Positions 1 to 8,937 of a DNA stretch of 28,806 nt are shown here, in pieces. The stretch is taken from assembly GCA_002085465.1 (NCBI GenBank), contig NBML01000004.1, positions 1 to 28,806 of the forward strand, read 5' to 3'. This DNA comes from Desulfobacteraceae bacterium 4572_89. Its GTDB lineage: Bacteria; Desulfobacterota; Desulfobacteria; Desulfobacterales; Desulfobacteraceae. Position 1 is the first letter of the stretch. The number at the start of each line of letters is the position of its first letter. The position numbers and the translations under genes are program-made. Under the pieces are notes generated by a model, which was given only the letters and a program-made list of their open reading frames with translations, was not told the DNA's origin and did no database searches.

Positions 1-1812
1 GAACCGGTTTTAGATCTGCCATATCCGGGCTCGCCTGTTATGCGAATTCTCTTTGTGTTGACAGCAAGTGTAGGGTTGCCTTTTTTTTTACTGTCTTCAA
101 CAAGCACGCTGATTCAGTCCTGGTTTGCCCGCATAAACAACAAAAAATCACCTTATTCATTCTATGCAGTATCAAATACAGCATCACTTCTTGCCCTTAT
201 TTCATATCCTCTTTTTTTTGAACAGGCATGGCCATTGCATAAACAGGCAATGTACTGGTTTGTCATATATATAATTTTTGCGATCTCTATTACCTGGATA
301 ATATTCAAGGTCAACCAAAGTTGTCTGGAAATAAGCCAGGATCATAATTTTCAGGCTGATCACTTAATGGGTAAAGGGGTAGGTGCATCAAAAGATAGTA
401 AGCCCAGCTTAAAATCCTATCTTTACTGGATATGCCTTTCTGCGGCTGCATCTGTGATGCTCTTGTCCGTGACCAGCAGAATTTCGATGGATATTGCACC
501 TGTCCCATTCATGTGGGTCATAACTTTAAGCCTCTACCTGCTGTCATTTGTTTTTACCTTTGTCAATATCCCCATGAATTCCCAAAAATTATGGATGGTA
601 TTCTTGATAATAGCCTTAGGTGCTGCATGGCTTTGCTTAAAACTTGAAGGTAGTTTTGATGTTATTTCAAATATTTTAATCCATTCTTTAATCCTGTTTG
701 CCTGCTGTGTTTTCTGCCATTCCCGGCTTTTTTTTTCAAAACCTCCATCTTCTCACCTGAGTTCATTTTACCTGGCCATGGGCTATGGAGGAGCCTTTGG
801 GGGACTGTTAGTCAATATATTTGCACCGGTCTTTTTTAAAGGATTCTGGGAATTTCACCTTGGACTTATTTTTTGTGCAGTAACAGCAATGATAGCTTTG
901 TTCGGGCAAAAAATTTTAAAGCAATATTATATTCGATTGTCTGGAATAATTCTGCTGTCTTTTTTTGCATTTCTGATTTCAATTGATCTAATTTCAAATA
1001 TTAAGGATTCCAAAGGTTCTTTTCGTAATTTTTATGGTCTGCTTCAACTTGACCACGCGATTGTAAATAATGTCCGTGTAACAAAATTGTATCATAATTC
1101 AATAATGCACGGGCTCCAGTTTTCAACTGATCCTCATAGATATGAGCCCACAAGTTATTTTATAAAAGAAAGCGGTGTGGGGCTGGCATTCAGGTTCCAT
1201 CCCAACCGCAAATCAGGAAAAAAAATAAATGCCGGAGTCATAGGCCTTGGGATAGGTACACTTGCAGCCTATGGCAGGCAAGGGGATGATATAAGATTTT
1301 ATGAAATCAACCCAGACGTTATCAAGCTTGCTTCCAAAACCAGATGGTTTACCTATCTTAAGGATTCAAAGGCAAACATTGACGTTGTTTCAGGGGATGC
1401 CCGGCTATCTCTGGAAAATGAACTTGAGTCAAAAGGATTGCACAGGTTTGATATTTTTGCCATTGATGCATTTTCAGGCGATTCAATACCAGTTCATTTG
1501 CTGACCAAAGAGGCTTTTGAATTATATTTTGCACACCTGAAAAAAGATGGCATTATTGCCATACATATTTCCAATAGGTATATTGATTTTGAACCGGTTA
1601 TTCAAGCTCTAACCAAACATTTTGAAATGAAAGCAATTGTAGTTGAAACCTTTAAAGAAAAATACTACAATTCCAGATGGGTTCTTATTACAGGAAACAA
1701 TGTTTTTTGGACAGACCCCAATATTAAATCATCTGGTGGCGTTCTAAAAAAATCAAAAGAGATTAAACTGTGGACCGATGAATACAGCAGTCTCTGGAAT
1801 GTATTAAAATAA
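1..1812 (+). CDS. Membrane-anchored spermidine-synthase-like protein, 5' partial
   Basis: The frame is open from base 1 (no stop before the first internal ATG at 40), and the first residues already resemble the middle of the membrane domain of fused transporter/spermidine-synthase proteins (COG4262-like), so the true start lies upstream of the window. About 603 codons are visible. The first ~310 residues hold many hydrophobic segments, consistent with a polytopic inner-membrane domain. The C-terminal ~200 residues are a Rossmann methyltransferase/spermidine-synthase fold: glycine motif GLGIGTLA, an acidic ribose-binding YEINP, then SGDAR, and a DAFSGDSIPVHLLT segment where true spermidine synthases carry their catalytic Asp region. 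Known members of this family are mostly uncharacterised; polyamine synthesis is not assured. The gene converges with the PilZ gene, 20 bases downstream, with no clear terminator hairpin between them. Confidence 0.85.
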   Translation, partial: EPVLDLPYPGSPVMRILFVLTASVGLPFFLLSSTSTLIQSWFARINNKKSPYSFYAVSNTASLLALISYPLFFEQAWPLHKQAMYWFVIYIIFAISITWIIFKVNQSCLEISQDHNFQADHLMGKGVGASKDSKPSLKSYLYWICLSAAASVMLLSVTSRISMDIAPVPFMWVITLSLYLLSFVFTFVNIPMNSQKLWMVFLIIALGAAWLCLKLEGSFDVISNILIHSLILFACCVFCHSRLFFSKPPSSHLSSFYLAMGYGGAFGGLLVNIFAPVFFKGFWEFHLGLIFCAVTAMIALFGQKILKQYYIRLSGIILLSFFAFLISIDLISNIKDSKGSFRNFYGLLQLDHAIVNNVRVTKLYHNSIMHGLQFSTDPHRYEPTSYFIKESGVGLAFRFHPNRKSGKKINAGVIGLGIGTLAAYGRQGDDIRFYEINPDVIKLASKTRWFTYLKDSKANIDVVSGDARLSLENELESKGLHRFDIFAIDAFSGDSIPVHLLTKEAFELYFAHLKKDGIIAIHISNRYIDFEPVIQALTKHFEMKAIVVETFKEKYYNSRWVLITGNNVFWTDPNIKSSGGVLKKSKEIKLWTDEYSSLWNVLK

Positions 1813-1832
1813 AGTAACTATAAACCAGGGAC

Positions 1833-2252
1833 CTACAATTTTTGAACAAATTTATGGAACCTTTCCTGGTGAATGTTGCTGATGGATTTGATCAAAACAC
1901 CAATTCCTGAACTGTTAACCCGCACCACCTCGGAAATAAATGCAAATTCCTCTCCATTCTGGCTGATGAGACGAATGGCAATGGATTCTCCCAGGGGAAT
2001 TTCTTTTTCCGTACGGATAAAGGCACCACAAAATGAAACATCTTCAACCCGGGCCTGGATTCGTTCCTTTCCTGTATTGATATTGGCATCCAGGGCCACT
2101 GACTTTCGCTGATGTTCACGTTCTTCAATATGAATTTTTTTTCTGCCGGGCCTGGTTGTTTTTCCCATGGACTCCAGCAGGGAAAGGACCTTTTTATCAG
2201 TTTCCTCGTCTGCCTCAAGAATCTGTTTTATGATTGCCAATTTGTCTGTCAT
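1833..2252 (-). CDS. PilZ-domain c-di-GMP receptor-like protein
   Basis: A 139-residue protein with an N-terminal ~40-residue helical extension and a C-terminal PilZ domain. The c-di-GMP signature is intact: RxxxR at residues 45-49 (REHQR) and DxSxxG at 71-76 (DVSFCG), followed by alternating beta strands ending near residue 130. This predicts binding of cyclic di-GMP and a regulatory output through an unknown partner. The start ATG is preceded by a purine-rich GGGAGA about 5 bases upstream. It lies 29 bases after oppF on the same strand, so it may be the last gene of the Opp transcript, although it has its own ribosome site and functional coupling to peptide uptake is only a guess. Confidence 0.85.
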   Translation of the reverse strand: MTDKLAIIKQILEADEETDKKVLSLLESMGKTTRPGRKKIHIEEREHQRKSVALDANINTGKERIQARVEDVSFCGAFIRTEKEIPLGESIAIRLISQNGEEFAFISEVVRVNSSGIGVLIKSISNIHQERFHKFVQKL

Positions 2253-2281
2253 ATTTTCTCCCGACTATGTTTGCCAATAAT

Positions 2282-3118
2282 TTATACACCTGTTTTTGAG
2301 TTAAATTTAAAGCTTGGCTGGACCTGAATCAATTTTTTTGTATAGGGATGTTCTGGATTTTTAATAATTTTCTCGGCCGTATTGACCTCTACAATATGCC
2401 CTTCATGGATCACTGCAATACGGTCACAAAGGTAATTGGCAGCAGCCAGGTTATGGGTTATAAACAGAAAAGTCATATCGTAGGTTTCCCTGATCCGGGT
2501 CAACAATTTAAACAATTGGATGGCAATGGTGGCATCCAGCATGGAAGTGGGTTCATCAGCCACAATAAACTCTGGATTCAGTACAATGGCCCTTGCAATG
2601 GCAACCCGCTGGCGCTGTCCCCCGGAAATCTGGTGGGGATACCTGTCATAAAAACCAAGCCCCGGGGACAACCCGACTATTTCAAGGGTATCCAGCACCT
2701 TTTCCCTTCTTGTACTTACATTACCGATATTGTGAACCTCCAGGGGTTCCAGGATAGTTTCAGAAATGGAAAGATGGGGATTTAGTGACTGGTAGGGGTC
2801 CTGAAAAATCATCTGGACCCTGGAGCGATAATCCCTGAGTGCTTTGCCCTTTAGTCCATTAATGGGCATACCTTTCAAAAGGATACTACCGGATGTGGGT
2901 TCTTCCAATTTCACCAGAAGCCGACCTGTGGTGGTTTTGCCGCTGCCGCTCTGGCCAACAAGCCCGAATACTTCACCCTTTTCAATGGAAAGATCAATGT
3001 GGTTCAGGGCCAGCACTTTGTTCTGATTCCCTGAAAAAAATCCCTGCTGGGGATTGTATTCCTTTGTAATCCCCTGCATTTTGATCAAAGGGGACCTGGC
3101 TGGATGTAATTTAGTCAT
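2282..3118 (-). CDS. oppF: Oligopeptide/dipeptide ABC transporter ATP-binding protein OppF
   Basis: Second ATPase subunit of the peptide importer, acting at the cytoplasmic face of the OppBC channel. All ABC elements are visible in order: Walker A (GQSGSGKTT), Q-loop (IFQDPYQSLNPH), signature (ISGGQRQR), Walker B (FIVADEPTSMLD), H-loop (FITHN), and the C-terminal oligo_HPY tail (PEHPYTKKL). I chose the ATG at 3118: it has AGGA six bases upstream and overlaps the end of oppD by 8 bases. A GTG 27 bases further upstream is open but has no better ribosome site. Length (278 aa) is a little short of typical OppF (~310-330) because the C-terminal tail is short. Confidence 0.93.
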   Translation of the reverse strand: MTKLHPARSPLIKMQGITKEYNPQQGFFSGNQNKVLALNHIDLSIEKGEVFGLVGQSGSGKTTTGRLLVKLEEPTSGSILLKGMPINGLKGKALRDYRSRVQMIFQDPYQSLNPHLSISETILEPLEVHNIGNVSTRREKVLDTLEIVGLSPGLGFYDRYPHQISGGQRQRVAIARAIVLNPEFIVADEPTSMLDATIAIQLFKLLTRIRETYDMTFLFITHNLAAANYLCDRIAVIHEGHIVEVNTAEKIIKNPEHPYTKKLIQVQPSFKFNSKTGV

Positions 3119-4088
3119 TAATATTCCTGACAACACTTTCTTCACAACAAAAAACTTTATGGGTTGATGATACCTGCATCCAATCCGGCTTCCTTGTCTT
3201 ACATGCCCTGGAACAGGTTTGGCAATTTACTGAAAATCGGCAATACCCGTTTTTAAGTTTCAAATCAGCTGCTTCCCGCATAGCTGGAATATGGATTTCG
3301 CATTTATTGTCAAGACTCAAATAGGATCCCAGCAAGGCTTTTGTATAGGGATGCCTGGGGGAGCCAAAGACTTCTTCCCTGGTGCCTGTTTCCACAATCT
3401 GTCCCCCGTACATAACACAGATATCCTCACACACCGATGCCACAACAGCTATATCATGGGAAATAAAAATCATCCCTGTATTCATTTTCCTTTGAACAAT
3501 TTTGATCTCTTTAAGTATCTGGTCCTGGACAATGACATCCAGGGCGGTTGTGGGTTCATCTGCAATGATGAGCTGGGGATTACAGGCCAGGGCCATGGCA
3601 ATGATCACCCTCTGCTTCATGCCCCCGCTGTATTCATGGGGAAAATCCTTCATACGGTTCTGGGGAATTTCAACCAGATCAAACAACTCTTTTACCCTTA
3701 TATCCAAATCCATGGCAGAGATATCAGGCTGGTGGGTAACAATGGCCTCAATCACCTGTTCATCCACCCGGTATACTGGATTCAAGGCATTCATGGCTGC
3801 CTGAAAAATCATGGCAATCTCTTTGCCCCGGATATTTCTCCATTGATCTTCATTAAATTTTGTTAAATCATCATCTTCAAATCCAATGGTCCCGCCAAGG
3901 ATGCTCGCGTTGCCTGGTAAAAGCCCCATCAGGGTCATGCCGATTGTGGTCTTCCCACATCCTGATTCACCTACAAAGCCTAGAGGTCTTCCCTTTTCAA
4001 GCTTAAATGAAATATCGTCCACTGCTTTGAGCATCCCGTTTGAAGTCTGGTAACCAACGGTAAGATTGTTTACGGAAAGTAATGCCAT
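3111..4088 (-). CDS. oppD: Oligopeptide/dipeptide ABC transporter ATP-binding protein OppD
   Basis: First ATPase subunit of the importer, 325 aa. Walker A (GESGCGKTT), signature (YSGGMKQR), Walker B (LIIADEPTTALD) and H-loop (FISHD) are all present, so it should hydrolyse ATP together with OppF. The C-terminal oligo_HPY region (PRHPYTKALLGS) is followed by a cysteine-rich tail (CRFSVNC, QTC, RAC, then CC), the kind of cluster that coordinates an iron-sulfur centre in some DppD/OppD proteins. The gene starts 10 bases after the oppC stop. The nearest strong ribosome site, AAAGGAGG, sits about 15 bases before the ATG, which is longer than usual but no better in-frame start is seen. Confidence 0.93.
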   Translation of the reverse strand: MALLSVNNLTVGYQTSNGMLKAVDDISFKLEKGRPLGFVGESGCGKTTIGMTLMGLLPGNASILGGTIGFEDDDLTKFNEDQWRNIRGKEIAMIFQAAMNALNPVYRVDEQVIEAIVTHQPDISAMDLDIRVKELFDLVEIPQNRMKDFPHEYSGGMKQRVIIAMALACNPQLIIADEPTTALDVIVQDQILKEIKIVQRKMNTGMIFISHDIAVVASVCEDICVMYGGQIVETGTREEVFGSPRHPYTKALLGSYLSLDNKCEIHIPAMREAADLKLKNGYCRFSVNCQTCSRACKTRKPDWMQVSSTHKVFCCEESVVRNIND

Positions 4089-4098
4089 TATCTTAGGA

Positions 4099-4986
4099 TT
4101 ATCCCTCCTTTCTCAACCTGGGGTCCAGGACCTCATCCATGGATCTGCCCAGCATATAAAAAGCCAGGGTAAGCAGAGAAATACTTATCCCGGGCGGGAT
4201 CAGCCAATAGGGGGCCTGGAACATATGACCGGATTTCCACACCCATTGGAGCATCATCCCCCAGCTGACCTGGCTTGGATCACCAAACCCCAGAAAAGAA
4301 AGAGCAGCTTCCACAAGAATTGCAGATGTGACCCTGAAGGTCATATATAAAAACGCCAGGGGAAGCACATTGGGCATGATATGTCGAAAAATAATACGTA
4401 CATGGGAGGCACCGGCCACCCGCGAGGCTTCAATAAAAGGACGTTGTTTCAAAGAAAGGGTCTGGGAACGTATTACCCTGGAAACAGCAGGCCAGCGAAG
4501 TATGGCAATGATAAAAACAATGATCCATATATTGAACTGCCCAAACAAAGATGACAAGATAAGCAGAATGACCAGGGAAGGCATGACCATGATAATATCG
4601 GCTAAACGCATAAGAAGTGTATCCACTATTCCCCCGGCATATCCCGATATCATACCGACAATGGTTCCAAGCACTATACTGAAAAAAGCAGAAGACAAGC
4701 CCACGATAAAGGCCACCTTTGCCCCTTCCAGAAGCTGGGCAAACAGATCCCTCCCCACATTGTCCGTGCCCAGCCAATGGATCAGGCTGGGGCCAGTGGA
4801 AATCTTTATCTTGGGATCAATACCGGTCATGGGATCATACATGGGGCTGATAAGGGGTACAAAAAAACTGGCAATGGCCATGACCATGAAAACAAAAAGT
4901 ATGATCAGTCCGGTCTTTCCCAGGGGATTTTTTATAAAAATATGCCATCCCTTTACAAACCGTTGAATATATGGATTTTTCAGCAT
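4099..4986 (-). CDS. oppC: Oligopeptide/dipeptide ABC transporter permease OppC
   Basis: Inner-membrane permease of the importer, 295 aa from the ATG at 4986, which has an AAGG ribosome site 7-8 bases upstream; a TTG 24 bases further out is open but less likely. The N-terminus (KNPLGKTGLIIL) and first membrane helix are typical of OppC, followed by a periplasmic loop containing HWLGTDNVGRDLF, the standard OppC signature, and five further hydrophobic segments. The EAA-like cytoplasmic loop (EASRVAGASHVRIIFRHIMPN) that contacts the ATPases is present. It sits between oppB (77 bases upstream) and oppD (10 bases downstream). Confidence 0.93.
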   Translation of the reverse strand: MLKNPYIQRFVKGWHIFIKNPLGKTGLIILFVFMVMAIASFFVPLISPMYDPMTGIDPKIKISTGPSLIHWLGTDNVGRDLFAQLLEGAKVAFIVGLSSAFFSIVLGTIVGMISGYAGGIVDTLLMRLADIIMVMPSLVILLILSSLFGQFNIWIIVFIIAILRWPAVSRVIRSQTLSLKQRPFIEASRVAGASHVRIIFRHIMPNVLPLAFLYMTFRVTSAILVEAALSFLGFGDPSQVSWGMMLQWVWKSGHMFQAPYWLIPPGISISLLTLAFYMLGRSMDEVLDPRLRKEG

Positions 4987-5063
4987 AGTCACACCTTTTT
5001 TCCGAACCAACTACCAGTCAATATTTGATCCTCTTAATCTGACCATCTTATTATTTACTCTTT

Positions 5064-6038
5064 TCAATATCTGATTCTGGGATCAAGATATGCATACAGG
5101 ATATCCACAATCAAATTGGCTATTAAAACCACCAGGGCAATCAACAGGAAACAGGCCTGGGCCAGGGGATAATCATTATTGCTCACCGCAAAAATCAATT
5201 CCCGGCCAATACCGGGCCAGGTAAATATCTGTTCTGTCAAAGCCCCGCCATTAATGGAGAATGCAAGACTGAGGCCCACGCTGGTAATCACAGGCAGGGC
5301 TGCATTTTTAGCAGCATGTTTGTTGCGGATCACTTTTTCAGAAAGCCCTTTGGCCCTTGCCGTAATAATATAATCCTCCCTGAGCACACTGAGCATGGAG
5401 GAGCGCATTAACAAAAGATAAGAGCCAAGATTAATAATAAAAAGGGTCATCAGGGGCAGTACCATATGGTGAATAACATCCATTATTCGAATAAAAACAG
5501 AACTGTTTCCAACCCAGAGTTCAGGTGTTAAAATACCGCCAAGGGGAAAAATTCCCGTCTTAAAACCCAGGACCCAGAGTATGAGCAGGGCAAACCAGGG
5601 GATGAACAGGGTATAACATACAAGGGCAGAGATGGACATGACATTGTCCAGTCTGCTCCCCTTATTCCAGGCGGCTATTTTTCCCAGGTAAACTCCTGCC
5701 AGGGCTGCCATGATGGTGGATGTGGTAAACAATAAAATAGTCCAGCCCAGCCTTTCTTTGATGATCTTCACAACAGGTTCTCCATAGTGAAAAGAGACCC
5801 CTAAATTGCCAGTAATAAAATTCTTCAGATAGATTACATATTGTTCCCACACAGGCTTGTCCAGACCCAATTGCTCGATAAGATGGCGCATGTCTTCCGG
5901 GGTTAGCATGGGATCCACCATCTTTGAAATGGGATCACCCGGGGACAGCCGGAACAAAAAGAACAAAGCCGTTAAAATCACGAAAAAAATAATAAGGATC
6001 TCAATTAGTTTGCCCAAAATATAAATCTGATTTCTCAT
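5064..6038 (-). CDS. oppB: Oligopeptide/dipeptide ABC transporter permease OppB
   Basis: Inner-membrane permease, 324 aa, six predicted membrane segments. The N-terminus shows the OppB pattern: a hydrophobic helix, then FRLSPGDP, and LGLDKPVWEQYVIYLKN, a family hallmark in the first periplasmic loop. The EAA loop (TARAKGLSEKVIRNKHAAKNA) and the C-terminal LDPRIRY are also standard. The ATG at 6038 has only a weak GGA ribosome site about 10 bases upstream. The 72-base gap before it contains a stem-loop, so oppB and the genes after it may be expressed less than the binding-protein gene upstream. Confidence 0.93.
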   Translation of the reverse strand: MRNQIYILGKLIEILIIFFVILTALFFLFRLSPGDPISKMVDPMLTPEDMRHLIEQLGLDKPVWEQYVIYLKNFITGNLGVSFHYGEPVVKIIKERLGWTILLFTTSTIMAALAGVYLGKIAAWNKGSRLDNVMSISALVCYTLFIPWFALLILWVLGFKTGIFPLGGILTPELWVGNSSVFIRIMDVIHHMVLPLMTLFIINLGSYLLLMRSSMLSVLREDYIITARAKGLSEKVIRNKHAAKNAALPVITSVGLSLAFSINGGALTEQIFTWPGIGRELIFAVSNNDYPLAQACFLLIALVVLIANLIVDILYAYLDPRIRY

Positions 6039-6058
6039 TACATATAATCCATTAATCC

Positions 6059-6084
6059 ATTTTCCTAAAAACTGTCAGGAAAAT
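6059..6084 (-). promoter_or_regulatory. Intercistronic stem-loop between oppA and oppB
   Basis: ATTTTCCT at 6059-6066 and AGGAAAAT at 6077-6084 form a perfect 8-bp inverted repeat around a 10-base loop, just after the oppA stop. It lacks a following T-run, so it is not a classic terminator. Stem-loops in this position in periplasmic-binding-protein operons commonly protect the upstream message and lower downstream expression; that role here is an inference. Confidence 0.45.
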
Positions 6085-6110
6085 CTTCACTCCAACCTTC
6101 ACTTCAATCT

Positions 6111-7847
6111 TTACTCCTGGGGTTTTACCACACAAAGAGACCACATATTTCCGATACCATCCACCTTGGCCACCCACCCTGTAAACCTCTCATTAAAGAC
6201 AGCTTCAATGATATGGGGGTTATACAATGGCAGATAAGGGATATCCTCCAGAATAATCTCCTGCATCTGCCAGATTATTTTTTTTCTTTTTTCCTTGTCA
6301 ATAAGGGTTCTCTGGATATCGGCAATCCTGTCAAACTCTGGATTGCGATAACCGCTCATGTTCCAGCCCCTGGGCTTATCATTTTTAGAGTAAAAAAAGG
6401 CCCGCAGATAATCTGGATCCAGGTTCAGCTTTCCATACCCCAGCACAAAGGCATCAAATTCGTGTTTTCCCTTGACCGTATCCAGCAGGGAAGTGAAAGC
6501 CATTGGCCTTGCAAAGGCCTGGAGCCCCAGTTCCCTGAGCCACTCCTGAATCATTGTGCCGGCAAAGGCCCTTTTGGGGTCGTAGTCGGCAGGGGGTGTG
6601 AGAATAACAAATTTCTTCATTTTTTCCCCATTGGGCAGACGGATATCAGAAGGAGTTACAATTTTACCGTCCTTGTCCACCGGAGGAATATCCCAGGAAT
6701 ATCCAGCCTTTGTAAGCATTTCATGGGAAATTTTTATCCGCTGGTCATGGTCTTTTCCCAGCCCGTATTTCCTGATATCCGGGTTGTGCCAGAAATGATT
6801 TCCCGATGGAACAACCGAATGCATTGGAGTACCGAAATTCTGGAGTATCCTTGTGAGGATAAAATCCTTATCAATCACCGTGGCAATTGCCTGGCGGAGA
6901 ATCTTGTCGTCAAAGGGTGGTTTTCTCAAATTAAATCCCAGATAATACAAAGCATTTTTATTATTAAAATACACATCAATATTGGCCTGTTTTTTAAGAT
7001 CCCTGATATAGCCCGGCTGAATATCCCACCAATAAAAATCAATATCCCCTTTTTTCAAAGCAAGAATGGCCACATCCGAGGTTCCATAAATGCTGAATAA
7101 AAGATCGTCCACATAGGGCCCAAGCACATATTTGCTGATTTTCAATCCCCTGCCGAAAAAATGAGGATTTTTCTGCATATGGATATAGGCCCCTTTTTTA
7201 TATTCAGCCAGAGTAAAAGGGCCTGTGCCAAGGGGCATTTCCACTGAATGGCCCTGGAGCGAGCGCAGAGGTTTTTCCTTTGTCAACGCTTCTCTGGCAA
7301 CATTTTCCCATTCTTTTCTGGATACAATGGGAGCTGTCATAACCCTGGACATGAAAATGGCTGAAGGTTTTTTCAGGTGAAAAACAAGGGTATGGTCATC
7401 AAGTGCTTCAAGCTTTTTGATAATTTTCCATTTGCTGTAATACCTGGGAATCTTAAAATCAAAGAAAAGCTGTTTGGTAAACAGAACATCCTGGCTGGTA
7501 AACTCTGAACCATCAGACCATTTAGCCTTTCGCAGCCTCAGGGTATAGGTAAGGGCCTGTTTATCAAATACAGGATTTTCCTGGGCCAGCCATGGAATTA
7601 TTTCAAGGGTTTGGGGATCTCTGTGATAAAGGGGCTGATAGATCAGGGATAGAATTTTACGGGAATTGGCATCGGTTCCCAGCCAGAGATTCAAAGACCT
7701 GGGTTCTTCAGGAAGTCCAATTTTCAAAAAGGCCGGTTCCTGGTATTTCTGGCAGGAAATAAACCCGAAAGAGGCTGCAACCAATATTCCTGCAATAAAA
7801 ATAAATTTAATACCGGCATCAGCCCGCAATTTTAATTGACTTCCCAT
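6111..7847 (-). CDS. oppA: Peptide-binding lipoprotein of the ABC importer (SBP_bac_5 family)
   Basis: Extracytoplasmic substrate-binding protein, 578 aa from ATG 7847. The N-terminus has a basic stretch, a hydrophobic core and a lipobox-like FISC, so it is probably a lipoprotein anchored at Cys32. The mature part follows the family 5 binding-protein pattern: LPEEPRSLNLWLGTDA, YTLRLRKAKWSDGSEFTSQDV, GTGPFTLAEYKKG, and AFARPMAFTSLLD near the C-terminus. I chose 7847 because it gives a proper signal peptide and has GGGAG immediately upstream; an earlier start at 7907 would add 20 residues ahead of it. It overlaps the 3' end of the ATP-grasp gene by 29 bases, which indicates tight coupling. Substrate is not visible from sequence; di- or oligopeptide, including glutathione-like peptides, is possible. 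Confidence 0.9.
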   Translation of the reverse strand: MGSQLKLRADAGIKFIFIAGILVAASFGFISCQKYQEPAFLKIGLPEEPRSLNLWLGTDANSRKILSLIYQPLYHRDPQTLEIIPWLAQENPVFDKQALTYTLRLRKAKWSDGSEFTSQDVLFTKQLFFDFKIPRYYSKWKIIKKLEALDDHTLVFHLKKPSAIFMSRVMTAPIVSRKEWENVAREALTKEKPLRSLQGHSVEMPLGTGPFTLAEYKKGAYIHMQKNPHFFGRGLKISKYVLGPYVDDLLFSIYGTSDVAILALKKGDIDFYWWDIQPGYIRDLKKQANIDVYFNNKNALYYLGFNLRKPPFDDKILRQAIATVIDKDFILTRILQNFGTPMHSVVPSGNHFWHNPDIRKYGLGKDHDQRIKISHEMLTKAGYSWDIPPVDKDGKIVTPSDIRLPNGEKMKKFVILTPPADYDPKRAFAGTMIQEWLRELGLQAFARPMAFTSLLDTVKGKHEFDAFVLGYGKLNLDPDYLRAFFYSKNDKPRGWNMSGYRNPEFDRIADIQRTLIDKEKRKKIIWQMQEIILEDIPYLPLYNPHIIEAVFNERFTGWVAKVDGIGNMWSLCVVKPQE

Positions 7848-8841
7848 CTCTCCCTTGTTTTCGCTCAATGATTTTCTTTTGGATAAAATCCACCACCTTT
7901 GACTCAAGCTTTACATTATCAAGCATATTAATCCTTGGAATCCCTCCGGGGCTGACACAATTAATCTCAACAAGTTTATCCCCTATCATATCAATTCCAA
8001 CAAAATAAAGTCCATCCCTTATCAATCTGGGTTTAATTCTTTGACAGATTTTTTTCTGCTCTGGCGTGATCACATGTTTAAACACCTCGGCACCTGCATG
8101 GACATTTGTCCTGAAATCCCCTGAAACAGATTTCCTGCCCATGGCACCCAGAATATCCCCATTGAGCAGAAGTATCCTTATATCCCCGACATCCTTGATT
8201 TGTTTCATATACGCCTGGACCATTATGGGAGTTCGCTCCGGATATGGTTTACTTGCCTGGACGTAATAATTGATCAAAGAGTTAAGATTTTCCTGGTCCT
8301 GGTTGCTAACCTTGATAACCCCGTGACCGCCATGGCCGTGCAAAGGCTTTATCACCATGTCACCGCCAAAATCATCAATTATCTTCCTCAACCGTCTGGG
8401 ATCTCTTGATACATGGGTTTCCGGAATAATATCAGGAAAATTCAGGCTATAGGCTTTGCTGTTTCCATTAATCTGACCTATGGTATTATTAATGATAAAA
8501 ACCTTGTCATTGACAGGACCCAAAAACTCCATGACTTCATAGATGAGTGGCGGGTCTTTGCGTAAAAAAAGTACATCCAGATCGGTTACAATTTCAAAAA
8601 TCAATTCTTCATTGTCCAGGCACTGGGTCAATTCTTCCCAGTATTTTATAATGGAAAGGTCCTGTGAAACCGTTATATCCCTCATTCTGGCAACCACATG
8701 ATTCTTACGAATATAAATATCATGAGGTTCCAGAAAATAAACTGAATACCCCCGCTGATTGCATTCATACATGATATGGGCAGTAGTTTCCCAAGTTGGA
8801 TCAATCTGCCTTACATCATCCATCAAAAACCCGATTTTCAT
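7819..8841 (-). CDS. GshB-like ATP-grasp ligase (glutathione synthetase family)
   Basis: A 340-residue ATP-grasp enzyme that resembles prokaryotic glutathione synthetase across its length: MKIGFLMDD at the start, FLRKDPP, the glycine-rich ATP loop HGHGGHG, VGDIRILLLNGD, and the metal-binding VEINCVSPGGI near the C-terminus (E. coli GshB has EINVTSP at this point). The family joins a carboxylate, activated as acyl phosphate, to an amine. The ATG at 8841 is favoured because a promoter lies at 8901-8929 and a longer frame from 8898 would begin at about the transcription start. It is the first gene of the peptide-importer block and overlaps oppA by 29 bases. No gshA is seen nearby, and most relatives of the suspected host do not rely on glutathione, so a different peptide product is a real possibility. 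Confidence 0.8.
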   Translation of the reverse strand: MKIGFLMDDVRQIDPTWETTAHIMYECNQRGYSVYFLEPHDIYIRKNHVVARMRDITVSQDLSIIKYWEELTQCLDNEELIFEIVTDLDVLFLRKDPPLIYEVMEFLGPVNDKVFIINNTIGQINGNSKAYSLNFPDIIPETHVSRDPRRLRKIIDDFGGDMVIKPLHGHGGHGVIKVSNQDQENLNSLINYYVQASKPYPERTPIMVQAYMKQIKDVGDIRILLLNGDILGAMGRKSVSGDFRTNVHAGAEVFKHVITPEQKKICQRIKPRLIRDGLYFVGIDMIGDKLVEINCVSPGGIPRINMLDNVKLESKVVDFIQKKIIERKQGRDGKSIKIAG

Positions 8842-8900
8842 AATCTGCCTGCCAAAAATTAGTACTGAAATAATAATATAAAGATCAAAAAGACCCATTC

Positions 8901-8929
8901 TTTTTATGATACGCCGCTTGGATTGTCAA
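8901..8929 (-). promoter_or_regulatory. Sigma70-type promoter of the ATP-grasp/opp operon
   Basis: On the minus strand a perfect TTGACA (8929-8924) is followed after exactly 17 bases by TAAAAA (8906-8901), a 4/6 match to the -10 box. Transcription would start near 8895, leaving a leader of about 50 bases before the ATG at 8841. Confidence 0.55.
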
Positions 8930-8937
8930 ACCCTTAA

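Noticed and set aside
1201..1812. Annotation of the first gene as a true spermidine synthase (speE)
   Set aside because: The catalytic-region sequence DAFSGDSIPVH and the large membrane domain differ from SpeE; only the fold is supported.
6213..7100. Long open frame (about 295 codons) on the plus strand opposite oppA
   Set aside because: It lies entirely antisense to a clear binding-protein gene, has no family motifs and no ribosome site; it is a shadow of the real gene.
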